Positions 8,232 to 15,571 of a stretch of DNA of 64,000 nucleotides are shown here, in pieces; positions within the stretch are counted from its first letter, which is position 1; each line of letters starts with the position of its first letter. This DNA comes from Candidatus Hydrogenedens sp. Lineage in GTDB: Bacteria > Hydrogenedentota > Hydrogenedentia > Hydrogenedentales > JAEUWI01. The notes below the pieces were generated by a model. The model made no database searches. It was not told where the DNA came from and worked only from the letters and a program-made list of their open reading frames with translations. The position numbers and the translations under genes are program-made. The DNA lies in contig WGMK01000016.1 in assembly GCA_016125095.1 (NCBI GenBank), positions 124,001-188,000 on the forward strand. Direction: 5' to 3'.

Positions 8232-9142
8232 GCCGTCTTCTTTCCGGACTTCGCGCCCGTGCGCCGCGCCGCCTCGACCGTGTTCTTCATCAGCATGGTG
8301 ATGGTCATCGGGCCGACCCCGCCGGGCACGGGCGTAATGGCCTTCGCCTTCTTGCGCACGGGCTCGAAATCCACGTCGCCCACGAGCCGCGTGCCGGATT
8401 TCTTCGTGGCGTCTGCAATGCGGTTCACCCCCACGTCGATCACCACGGCGCCATCTTTCACCATGCGCGCCTTGATGAACTGCGGCACACCGATGGCCGC
8501 GATGAGGATGTCCGCCTGTTTCGTGATGGCCGCCAGATTCTTCGTGCGCGAGTGGCATACGGTCACGGTGGCATTGCCGCCGCGGCCCTTCTGCATCAGC
8601 ATCGCCGCGAGCGGCTTGCCCACGATGTTCGAGCGACCCACGATGACCACGTGCTTGCCCGCGGGATCGTAGCCGCTGCGCAGCAGCAGTTCGATACAGC
8701 CGGCTGGAGTACACGACGCGAAGGTCGGCTCGCCGTTCAGCAGCTTGCCTACGCTCACGGGATGGAACCCGTCCACGTCCTTCGCGGGGTCGATGGCGTT
8801 CAGCACGCGCTGCTCGTCGATATGCTTCGGCAGGGGCATCTGCACCAGAATGCCATGCACGCGGGCGTCGGCGTTCAATTTGGCGATCAGCCCCAGCAGC
8901 TTGCGCTCGGTACAGGTGGCAGGCAGATCGTGCGAGAAGGAGGCGATGCCCAGTTCTTCGCAGGTCTTGCGCTTGCTGCGCACATACACCTCGCTGGCGG
9001 GGTCGCTGCCGACCAGCACCACGGCCAGCCCGGGCTGAATGCCCTTCTTGGCGAGTGCGGCGATTTCGTCGCGCAGCTCGGCGCGGATGCTTTCTGCCAC
9101 GACGGGGCCGGAAATAATTTTTGCGGGGCGTTTGGCGGGCAT
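8228..9142 (-). CDS. folD: Bifunctional methylenetetrahydrofolate dehydrogenase / cyclohydrolase FolD
   Basis: A 304-residue cytoplasmic enzyme that interconverts 5,10-methylene-, 5,10-methenyl- and 10-formyl-tetrahydrofolate with NADP. The family signatures are complete: the catalytic Tyr/Lys stretch [24 protein letters not shown], the nucleotide loop GRSNIVGKP, and PGGVGPMT near the C-terminus. The start at 9142 (MPAKRPAKI) was chosen because AGGAG lies upstream at 9154-9158 and because folate-binding homology starts shortly after. The C-terminus ends in a basic stretch, [10 protein letters not shown]. It is the first gene of a two-gene unit with the overlapping DUF2237 gene. Confidence 0.97.
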   Translation of the reverse strand: MPAKRPAKIISGPVVAESIRAELRDEIAALAKKGIQPGLAVVLVGSDPASEVYVRSKRKTCEELGIASFSHDLPATCTERKLLGLIAKLNADARVHGILVQMPLPKHIDEQRVLNAIDPAKDVDGFHPVSVGKLLNGEPTFASCTPAGCIELLLRSGYDPAGKHVVIVGRSNIVGKPLAAMLMQKGRGGNATVTVCHSRTKNLAAITKQADILIAAIGVPQFIKARMVKDGAVVIDVGVNRIADATKKSGTRLVGDVDFEPVRKKAKAITPVPGGVGPMTITMLMKNTVEAARRTGAKSGKKTA

Positions 9143-9432
9143 GGCGGCAATACTCCTGAGAAGAAAACTACAGCGGGAGCATAGCGAAGCGGGCCGCGCG
9201 CGCACAAAAAAGAAGCGCCAAACCTGGGACGGGTACGGCGCCACTCACGGGGATGCCAGAGGCGCGCCGGACGATTTCCGCGCGTACTGGGACAAGTCCG
9301 CTTGGGACGTCCCGGCGACCTCCTTGTCTTTATATACGGTCTCGACCTCCTTGTCTCGACCTATGGATCTTTATCGGCGGGCGCGGCAAAGTCTTTAGCA
9401 ATTGTTGACAACACCCGCGCACGCGTGGCGAA
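9143..9432. other. Intergenic region between divergent folD and sufU
   Basis: About 290 bases separate two divergent genes and should hold both promoters. I see no convincing pair of -35/-10 boxes for sufU; a TTGACA at 9405-9410 has no matching -10. A short direct repeat, ACCTCCTTGTCT, occurs twice between 9318 and 9357. No ORF here looks real. Confidence 0.4.
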
Positions 9433-9894
9433 ATGCCCCGCATGGACCGCAAAGAACAAGAAGCGCTCATCATCGATCACAACCGCCGCCCGCGGAACTA
9501 CGGCAAGCTCGACGACGCCGATTGCCGCATGGTGGCGTTCAATCCGCTTTGCGGCGACCGCTACGAAATTTTCCTGCGGCTGGACGACGTCGGACGCATC
9601 GCGCAGGCGAACTTCACGGGCGACGGCTGCGCGGTGAGCAAGGCTGCCGCTTCGGTGATGACCGAGGTGCTGCCCGGTAAAACCGAAGTCGAGGCCGCCG
9701 CGCTCTTCGAGGCCTTCCGCGCCATGATTACCAGCGAGCCCGACAGCCCCTTCGATGCCGAGGGCCTCGGCACCCTCGCCGTGTTCGCCGGGGTCCGCAA
9801 TTTCCCCATCCGTATCAAATGCGCCACGCTCCCCTGGCGCGCCGCCCTCGCCGCCCTCCACGGCGACCAAGGCGAAGTCAGCGCCGTCGAATAA
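9433..9894 (+). CDS. sufU: SufU/NifU-like iron-sulfur scaffold protein
   Basis: A 153-residue protein of the IscU/SufU family that accepts persulfide sulfur and helps assemble Fe-S clusters. The three conserved cysteines are present in NPLCGDRYE, GDGCAVSKAA and IKCATLPWRA; the GDGCAVSKA insertion region and the Asp after the first Cys are typical of SufU. The start could be the ATG at 9433 or the one at 9442; the latter gives MDRKEQEALI, closer to known family N-termini. No sufBCDS genes are adjacent, so the rest of the system must lie elsewhere. Confidence in the family is high. Confidence 0.9.
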   Translation: MPRMDRKEQEALIIDHNRRPRNYGKLDDADCRMVAFNPLCGDRYEIFLRLDDVGRIAQANFTGDGCAVSKAAASVMTEVLPGKTEVEAAALFEAFRAMITSEPDSPFDAEGLGTLAVFAGVRNFPIRIKCATLPWRAALAALHGDQGEVSAVE

Positions 9895-9983
9895 TTTACG
9901 GCGGAATGGGACTTGATTCGGGGCTCTGGCCCGCCTTTCAGAATATTGCTTTTTATACTTTATCCTGAATATCCTGTTATTGG

Positions 9984-10005
9984 AATTGCATTAGGGCATG
10001 CAATT
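9984..10005 (+). promoter_or_regulatory. Perfect 8-bp inverted repeat before the metallophosphatase gene
   Basis: AATTGCAT and ATGCAATT flank TAGGGC just upstream of the GGAGG ribosome site at 10009-10013. It could be an operator or an mRNA hairpin near the start codon. A weak promoter (TTGCTT at 9946) lies shortly upstream. Confidence 0.4.
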
Positions 10006-10022
10006 TCTGGAGGGCGCTCGCG

Positions 10023-13000
10023 ATGGGGTTGGGGCGGATGGGCTTGTGGAGTGCGTTGGGGATTCTGTTGTTGTCGGCGGGACCGGTCTGGGCCTCCACC
10101 TTCGTAGTGGTGGATGCGGGCAGCGCGATGCAATACATCGAGCCGCTGCAATCGCTACCAAACTCAGGAACACCGCTCGGCTGGATAGCACAGGGCTACG
10201 ACACCAGCCAGGACATCGGCAAGGGCGACGCGGGCAACGGCTCGTCGGGATGGCAGGCCGGGGTCTATGGCGTCGGCTATGCCGATGGCGACGACGCGAC
10301 GCTCATCGACGCGGATGGTAGCGTCTACTCCGTCTATACCCGCGCCACGTTCAACGTGGCCAATGCTGCCGCCATCCTCGCCATGGTGCTCGATATCGAC
10401 TATGACGATGGCTACATCGCGTGGCTTAACGGCACGGAAATCAGTCGCAGCGCGGGCATGGTGGGCATCGCGCCGGACTGGAACGCGCTGTGCGCCGCAA
10501 GCCACGAGGCCACCTTTTCCTGGGGTACGCCCATCGACCTGACGACCTTCGTCGGATTGCTGCAGAACGGCACGAACACGCTGGCCTTCGCCGCATGGAA
10601 CAACGCTACCAACAGCAGCGACATGACCCTGCGGCCCCGCCTTTCGCTGTACGACACGCCCTACGTCGCGGCGCCGGTCCACACGTACCTCACGTGGCAG
10701 GGCGATACCGGCACGACGATGACGGTCAATTACCATACGGGGGCAACCGCCGGCCTGAGTAAGGTCTACTACGACACGGTGTCGCATGGCGGCGACTATA
10801 CGGCATACGCCAACGTCGCCACGGGATCGTCCCACCAGGTGCCCGGACTCAACACTTACGTGACGCGAAATATCCACTGGGTAGAACTGACGGGCCTGAC
10901 GCCCGGCGAGACCTATTACTGCGTTGCGGGCGACCCGGCCGTGGCGCTGACCGGCGAAATAAAATTCCGCACCATCCGCTCGGGCGATGTCCCGATCACA
11001 TTCACGCAGGGCGGCGACATGGGCACGTCGAGCGCGGTCGGCCAATTGATGGCGGCGGCGGCCCAGCTCGAGCCGGACTTCATGGTGTTTGGCGGCGATT
11101 GCGCGTATGAGGATGGCAGCCTCGCCAACTACGCCGCCTGGGACACCGTGCTGAATTATTACGAAGACAACATGGTCACGCCGCAGGGCTACACCGTGCC
11201 GATGCTGGTGGCAATCGGCAACCACGAGGTGCAGGGCGGATGGGGTCAGACGCCCGCGCAGGCGCCGTTTTATTACAACTATTTCGCGCAGGCCGGGAAC
11301 CAGGCCTATTTCACACGCGCCTTCGGCAGCAACCTCATGATGATTGCCCTCGACAGCGGGCACACGACGTCGATTACCGGCACGCAGGCCACGTGGCTCT
11401 CTAGCACGCTGGCCTCCGTCGCGTCATACCCCTACCGCTTCGCGGTATACCACGTTCCAATGTATCCCAGCGTCCGCTCGTTTACCGGCGACTCGAACAT
11501 CGTGAACGTCCGCAACGGCTGGCGGGCCATCTTCGACCAGTATCAACTTACGACGGCGCTGGAGAACCACGACCACGCGCTCAAGCGAACGAAGGTGCTT
11601 AAGAACGACCAGCCTGACCCGAATGGCACGTTCTACGTGGGCGACGGATGCATGGGACAAACCGTGCGCAATCCCGATCAGGCGGGCAATTACTACCTCG
11701 AGCGGGCGGTGCCGGTGCAGCACTTCTGGAAGATCGAGATTCCCAGCACCTGCGTGACCGGCGCTTCTCCCTCGTACACGGCGTACGACGTCAACGGCCT
11801 GGCGATTGACCATCACCACCGCCGTCCCGAGATGGCCTCGCCGACTTCACTGGTTTCGCCGGGAGCCAGCTGGAAATACCTGGACAACGGCACGGACCAA
11901 GGCACTGCGTGGCGCGATCCGGCCTTCAACGACGCTGCCTGGGCGAGCGGTGCGGCCGAGCTCGGCTACGGCGACACTCCTGTAACCACCGTGAGTTATG
12001 GTTCTGACGCCAACAACAAATACATCTCGACTTACCTCCGCCATACTTTCAACATCGCGAATCCGGCGGCCTTCGGACACCTGAAATTGCGGCTAAAGCG
12101 CGACGACGGCGCGGTGGTCTACCTGAATGGCGCCGAGGTCTACCGCGTCAACATGACCATGACGGGCTCGATCGCCTACAACACGCTGGCTACAAGCACG
12201 GTGGGCGGCGCCGACGAGGAAACCTTCTTCGACTCGCCCGAAATACAGAACATGCTCGTGGCGGGAAACAACGTGCTCGCGGTCGAATTGCACCAGAGCG
12301 CGGTGGACAGCAGCGACCTCAGCTTCGACCTTGAGCTGCTGGGCTATCCGACCACCGAGACGGTGCTCTCGGCACGCGGCGCGACCTGGAAATATCTCGA
12401 CAATGGCAGCAATCAGGGCACGGCCTGGCGCGCGGCGGCGTTCAACGACGCTTCCTGGGCCAGTGGACCGGCGGAACTGGGGTACGGCGATGCGCCCGTA
12501 ACGACCGTGAGCTATGGGGCCGACCCGAACAACAAGTACGTTACCACCTACTTCCGCCGCAGCTTCAGCGTTGCCGATGCATCCCTCTATCGCGGCATGG
12601 CGCTGAACGTGCAGCGTGACGACGGCGTTATCGTTTACCTGAACAACGTGGAGATCTACCGCTCGAACATGCCGTACGGCGTGCAGACCTATACGACGCT
12701 CGCCTTCGCCGCCGTGGACACCTTTCAGGAAAACACCTACTTCCCCTCGCCAGTGATGCAGAACGCGCTGGTGGACGGTGTGAACGTGCTCGCCGTCGAG
12801 GTGCACCAGTCCGCGGTGACCAGCAGCGATCTCAGCTTCGACCTCGAGCTGGTGGGCATACGCGGCACGAACAACATTGATGCCATGGCCGGAAGCAATG
12901 GCAGCATCTCTCCCGCAGGTGCGACCGGCGTGCTCGACGGCGCCAGCCAGGCATACAGCTTCACGCCTGCGCCTGGCTACCACATTGCCGATGTGGAAGT

Positions 13001-14615
13001 GGACTGCGAGTCGATAGGCGCTCCCGCTGGTTATACTTTCTCCGACGTAAGCGCGCCGCATCGCATCGACGTAACCTTTGCGGCCGATCCGGTGATTACG
13101 GCCAGCGCCGGTAGCGGAGGTAGTATCGCGCCCGCAGGTGCTACATCGGTCGCGCCTGGCGGCAGTCAGGGATACACGATCACCCCGGCCGCCTGCTTTA
13201 GCATCGCCGACGTGCTCGTCAATGGAAGCTCCGTCGGCGCCGTCAGCAACTACACCTTCAACAACGTCACGGCCAACCAGACCATCGCCGCCACCTTCGT
13301 CGCCAATGGGCCGTATTCAATCTCCGCGAGCGCAGGCAGCGGCGGCAGCATCACCAGCCCGGGCGTGTCCTCCGTCGCCTGCGGCGGAAGCAAGGCCTAC
13401 ACCATCACCCCGGCCGCCTGCTTCAGCATCGCCGATGTGCTCGTCAATGGCAGCTCCGTCGGAGCCGTCAGCAGCTACACCTTCAACAACGTCACCGCCA
13501 ACCAGACCGTCACCGCCACCTTCGTCGCCAATGGGCCGTATTCGATCTCCGCAAGTGCGGGCAGCGGCGGCAGCATCACCAGCTCCGGAGTGTCCTCGGT
13601 CGCTTGCGGCGGAAGCAAGAGCTACACCATCACCCCGGCCGCCTGTTTCAGCATTGCCGACGTGCTCGTCAATGGAAGCTCCGTCGGAGCCGTCAGCAGC
13701 TACACCTTCAACAACGTCACCGCCAACCAGACCATCGCGGCTACCTTCGTCGCCAATGGGCCGTATTCGATCTCCGCGAGCGCGGGCAGCGGCGGCAGCA
13801 TCACCAGCTCCGGAGTGTCCTCGGTCGCCTGCGGCGGGAGCAAGAGCTACACCATCACCCCGGCCGCCTGTTTCAGCATCGCCGACGTGCTCGTCAATGG
13901 CAGCTCCGTCGGGGCCGTCAGCAGCTACACCTTCAACAACGTCACGGCTAACCAGACCATCACCGCCATCTTCGCCGCCAATGGACCGTACAACATCCTC
14001 GCTACTGCGGGCGCGGGCGGCTCCATTGCCCCTGCCGGAACGGTCTCGACGGCTTGCGGCGCGAACGCAGCCTTTACAATTACGCCTGCCCTTGGATTCC
14101 ACGTGTTCGACGTACAGGTTGACGCGACATCCATCGGAGCGGTCGGCACCTATACCTTCACGAATGTGACGGCGACGCACACGATTCACGCGGAATTCGA
14201 AGTGGACGCAGTAGAGGGCGAAGGCGAGGGAGAGGGCAACACCGATCCGATTCAAGTGACAGGACCCGCGGCCGCGGTCGAACGGCACATAGGCGAATCA
14301 CTGACCCTGGAAGTACAGGCCACGGGCGGCGCAGCGCCGCTCCACTTCCAGTGGTACCGCCAGCGGAATGCCGGCCCCCTGGAGCCCGTCGGCGACGATG
14401 CGCCGGACTTCTTCATCGCATCCGTGCAACAAAGCGATGCGGGTATCTACTACTGCGTGGTGACCGACGGCATCGACATCGTCGTTTCGGATACGGCCGA
14501 GTTGATCGTGCTCGAGGCGCTGCCGATGCATATCCTGTTGCCGCTGGCGGCCGCATTGCTGCTGGCGATGGCCGCGCACCTGACACGGCGCGCCCGCAAT
14601 AAGGGAGACGCATAG
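10023..14615 (+). CDS. Giant surface metallophosphatase (purple acid phosphatase-like) with repeat and Ig domains
   Basis: A 1530-residue exported protein. After a signal peptide (cleavage near PVWA-ST) comes a carbohydrate-binding-like beta domain, then a fibronectin-like domain and a calcineurin-type metallophosphatase with GGDMGTS (Asp332), GGDCAYEDG, AIGNHEV (Asn400, His401), YHVPMYP and ENHDHALKRT, the order seen in purple acid phosphatases. Two more copies of the N-terminal beta domain follow (each starting SWKYLDNG or TWKYLDNG), then five or six 75-residue beta repeats, a short EGEGEGEG linker, an Ig-like domain and a C-terminal membrane helix with a basic tail (HLTRRARNKGDA). It is most likely anchored at the cell surface and hydrolyses phosphate esters. 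The tail resembles motif-helix-basic sorting signals. The start is supported by GGAGG. Confidence 0.85.
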   Translation: MGLGRMGLWSALGILLLSAGPVWASTFVVVDAGSAMQYIEPLQSLPNSGTPLGWIAQGYDTSQDIGKGDAGNGSSGWQAGVYGVGYADGDDATLIDADGSVYSVYTRATFNVANAAAILAMVLDIDYDDGYIAWLNGTEISRSAGMVGIAPDWNALCAASHEATFSWGTPIDLTTFVGLLQNGTNTLAFAAWNNATNSSDMTLRPRLSLYDTPYVAAPVHTYLTWQGDTGTTMTVNYHTGATAGLSKVYYDTVSHGGDYTAYANVATGSSHQVPGLNTYVTRNIHWVELTGLTPGETYYCVAGDPAVALTGEIKFRTIRSGDVPITFTQGGDMGTSSAVGQLMAAAAQLEPDFMVFGGDCAYEDGSLANYAAWDTVLNYYEDNMVTPQGYTVPMLVAIGNHEVQGGWGQTPAQAPFYYNYFAQAGNQAYFTRAFGSNLMMIALDSGHTTSITGTQATWLSSTLASVASYPYRFAVYHVPMYPSVRSFTGDSNIVNVRNGWRAIFDQYQLTTALENHDHALKRTKVLKNDQPDPNGTFYVGDGCMGQTVRNPDQAGNYYLERAVPVQHFWKIEIPSTCVTGASPSYTAYDVNGLAIDHHHRRPEMASPTSLVSPGASWKYLDNGTDQGTAWRDPAFNDAAWASGAAELGYGDTPVTTVSYGSDANNKYISTYLRHTFNIANPAAFGHLKLRLKRDDGAVVYLNGAEVYRVNMTMTGSIAYNTLATSTVGGADEETFFDSPEIQNMLVAGNNVLAVELHQSAVDSSDLSFDLELLGYPTTETVLSARGATWKYLDNGSNQGTAWRAAAFNDASWASGPAELGYGDAPVTTVSYGADPNNKYVTTYFRRSFSVADASLYRGMALNVQRDDGVIVYLNNVEIYRSNMPYGVQTYTTLAFAAVDTFQENTYFPSPVMQNALVDGVNVLAVEVHQSAVTSSDLSFDLELVGIRGTNNIDAMAGSNGSISPAGATGVLDGASQAYSFTPAPGYHIADVEVDCESIGAPAGYTFSDVSAPHRIDVTFAADPVITASAGSGGSIAPAGATSVAPGGSQGYTITPAACFSIADVLVNGSSVGAVSNYTFNNVTANQTIAATFVANGPYSISASAGSGGSITSPGVSSVACGGSKAYTITPAACFSIADVLVNGSSVGAVSSYTFNNVTANQTVTATFVANGPYSISASAGSGGSITSSGVSSVACGGSKSYTITPAACFSIADVLVNGSSVGAVSSYTFNNVTANQTIAATFVANGPYSISASAGSGGSITSSGVSSVACGGSKSYTITPAACFSIADVLVNGSSVGAVSSYTFNNVTANQTITAIFAANGPYNILATAGAGGSIAPAGTVSTACGANAAFTITPALGFHVFDVQVDATSIGAVGTYTFTNVTATHTIHAEFEVDAVEGEGEGEGNTDPIQVTGPAAAVERHIGESLTLEVQATGGAAPLHFQWYRQRNAGPLEPVGDDAPDFFIASVQQSDAGIYYCVVTDGIDIVVSDTAELIVLEALPMHILLPLAAALLLAMAAHLTRRARNKGDA
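13083..13985 (+). repeat. Tandem 225-bp coding repeats in the metallophosphatase gene
   Basis: Four units recur at an exact 225-bp spacing; the segment GCCAATGGGCCGTATT begins at 13302, 13527 and 13752, with a diverged copy at 13977. Each unit encodes 75 residues containing GSSVGAVSSYTFNNVTANQ. The central units are nearly identical even at synonymous sites, which indicates recent expansion or gene conversion. Confidence 0.9.
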
Positions 14616-14652
14616 GCCCACGCCCGGTGATACCGGGCTAGGCCTACGCGTC
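14607..14652. terminator. Bidirectional hairpin between convergent genes
   Basis: Nested arms GACGC/GCGTC, TAGGCC/GGCCTA and CCCGGT/ACCGGG pair around GAT. The hairpin starts inside the last codons of the metallophosphatase gene and lies between two convergent genes. It lacks a clear T run, so termination is inferred from position and stability. Confidence 0.55.
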
Positions 14653-14671
14653 CCGTTTCATACGACCCGAA

Positions 14672-15481
14672 TTATCCGTCGCCCAGGCAGAAACCGTCTT
14701 CGCCAAGTTCGCCGCACGAGGCGTATCCACCCAGATTGTAGAACTGGATAAGCCGCAGCAGTTCGCTCAGCGCAATGCGCCAATCCTGTGTGTTGTAGTC
14801 GCTGGCATGGGGCGGGCACTGCTGATCCCCCGGCCCGACAACGAAGCCGTCTTCAGAAACGGCGCCTTCCGCTTCGCCTTCGGCAATGAAGCAGCTGTAC
14901 GCGCCGGCGTTATAGAACTGGATGACCCGCAGCACCTCGGACAGATCGATGATGCGGTTGCCGTTGGAGTCGGCCGAGTGGAATATCGCCGGCTCTCCCT
15001 CTCCCTCGGTGCCGCCTTCGCCGTCGACGATGCCTTCCCCATCCGCGATGCCCTCACCGTCGACGATGCCTTCCCCATCCGCGATGCCCTCACCGTCGAC
15101 GACACCTTCGCCGTCCAAGGCACCTTCGCCGTCAGGCACGCCTTCGCCATCCACAACACCCTCCCCATCAACGCTGCCTTCGCCATCCACGACCCCCTCG
15201 CCCTCGCCAATGGCCTCGCCTTCATCCAGCAGACCCGGCGAAACGAGCCGCAATCCCGAACCGGATACCGACGACACCGCAAACGGCGCGCCGGCAATCA
15301 CCCCCATCACGAATCCGTCGGCGTCCACCGAGCGGAGAACAACCGGATTTCCCACGGCGGCGTCGAGCGTGTTTCCTGCTGCGTCCTGTGCGGCGGGTGC
15401 GACAGAACTGGCCATCATGACCACGCCTAGCAACAAGCATGGCAGGGTCATTCGCGCGGCCGATATCGTTCTTGTTCTCAT
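14672..15481 (-). CDS. Exported DGEG-linker protein with duplicated dockerin-like tail
   Basis: A 269-residue protein. Its signal peptide ends near SSVAPAAQ. A short head of about 70 residues is followed by roughly ten copies of a six-residue xxDGEG linker and a C-terminal module of two halves: DSNGNRIIDLSEVLRVIQFYN, whose first twelve residues fit an EF-hand calcium loop (acidic or amide residues at 1, 3, 5, 9 and 12), and RIALSELLRLIQFYN, where the loop is lost. Between them stand SEDGF and CPPHASDY; the chain ends EDGFCLGDG. The same tail closes two other proteins in this window. The start at 15481 gives the signal peptide. It is the last gene of a three-gene minus-strand set. No enzymatic domain is visible, so a structural or attachment role is likely. 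Confidence 0.75.
   Translation of the reverse strand: MRTRTISAARMTLPCLLLGVVMMASSVAPAAQDAAGNTLDAAVGNPVVLRSVDADGFVMGVIAGAPFAVSSVSGSGLRLVSPGLLDEGEAIGEGEGVVDGEGSVDGEGVVDGEGVPDGEGALDGEGVVDGEGIADGEGIVDGEGIADGEGIVDGEGGTEGEGEPAIFHSADSNGNRIIDLSEVLRVIQFYNAGAYSCFIAEGEAEGAVSEDGFVVGPGDQQCPPHASDYNTQDWRIALSELLRLIQFYNLGGYASCGELGEDGFCLGDG
14991..15226 (-). repeat. 18-bp periodic coding repeat (xxDGEG linker)
   Basis: An 18-base period encodes xxDGEG on the minus strand. Some 36-base double units are exact copies, for example those alternating IADGEG and IVDGEG. On the plus strand the repeat creates long spurious reading frames. Confidence 0.85.
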
Positions 15482-15571
15482 GCCCTGGCTCCGTCGCCGG
15501 ATTTCATGCCTGCGCCCTGGTCCGCGGGCACAGCCCGCGTGTTTTGTGCTTGGGAATACATGAAGGTCCAC

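Noticed and set aside
13083..13985. CRISPR array
   Set aside because: The repeats are 225 bp, contiguous and in frame with a coding sequence; there are no spacers and no cas genes.
14807..15563. Plus-strand reading frames over the DGEG gene, rich in Pro-Ser-Thr
   Set aside because: They are antisense shadows of the GC-rich 18-base repeat; the minus-strand frame has a signal peptide and a conserved tail shared with two other genes.
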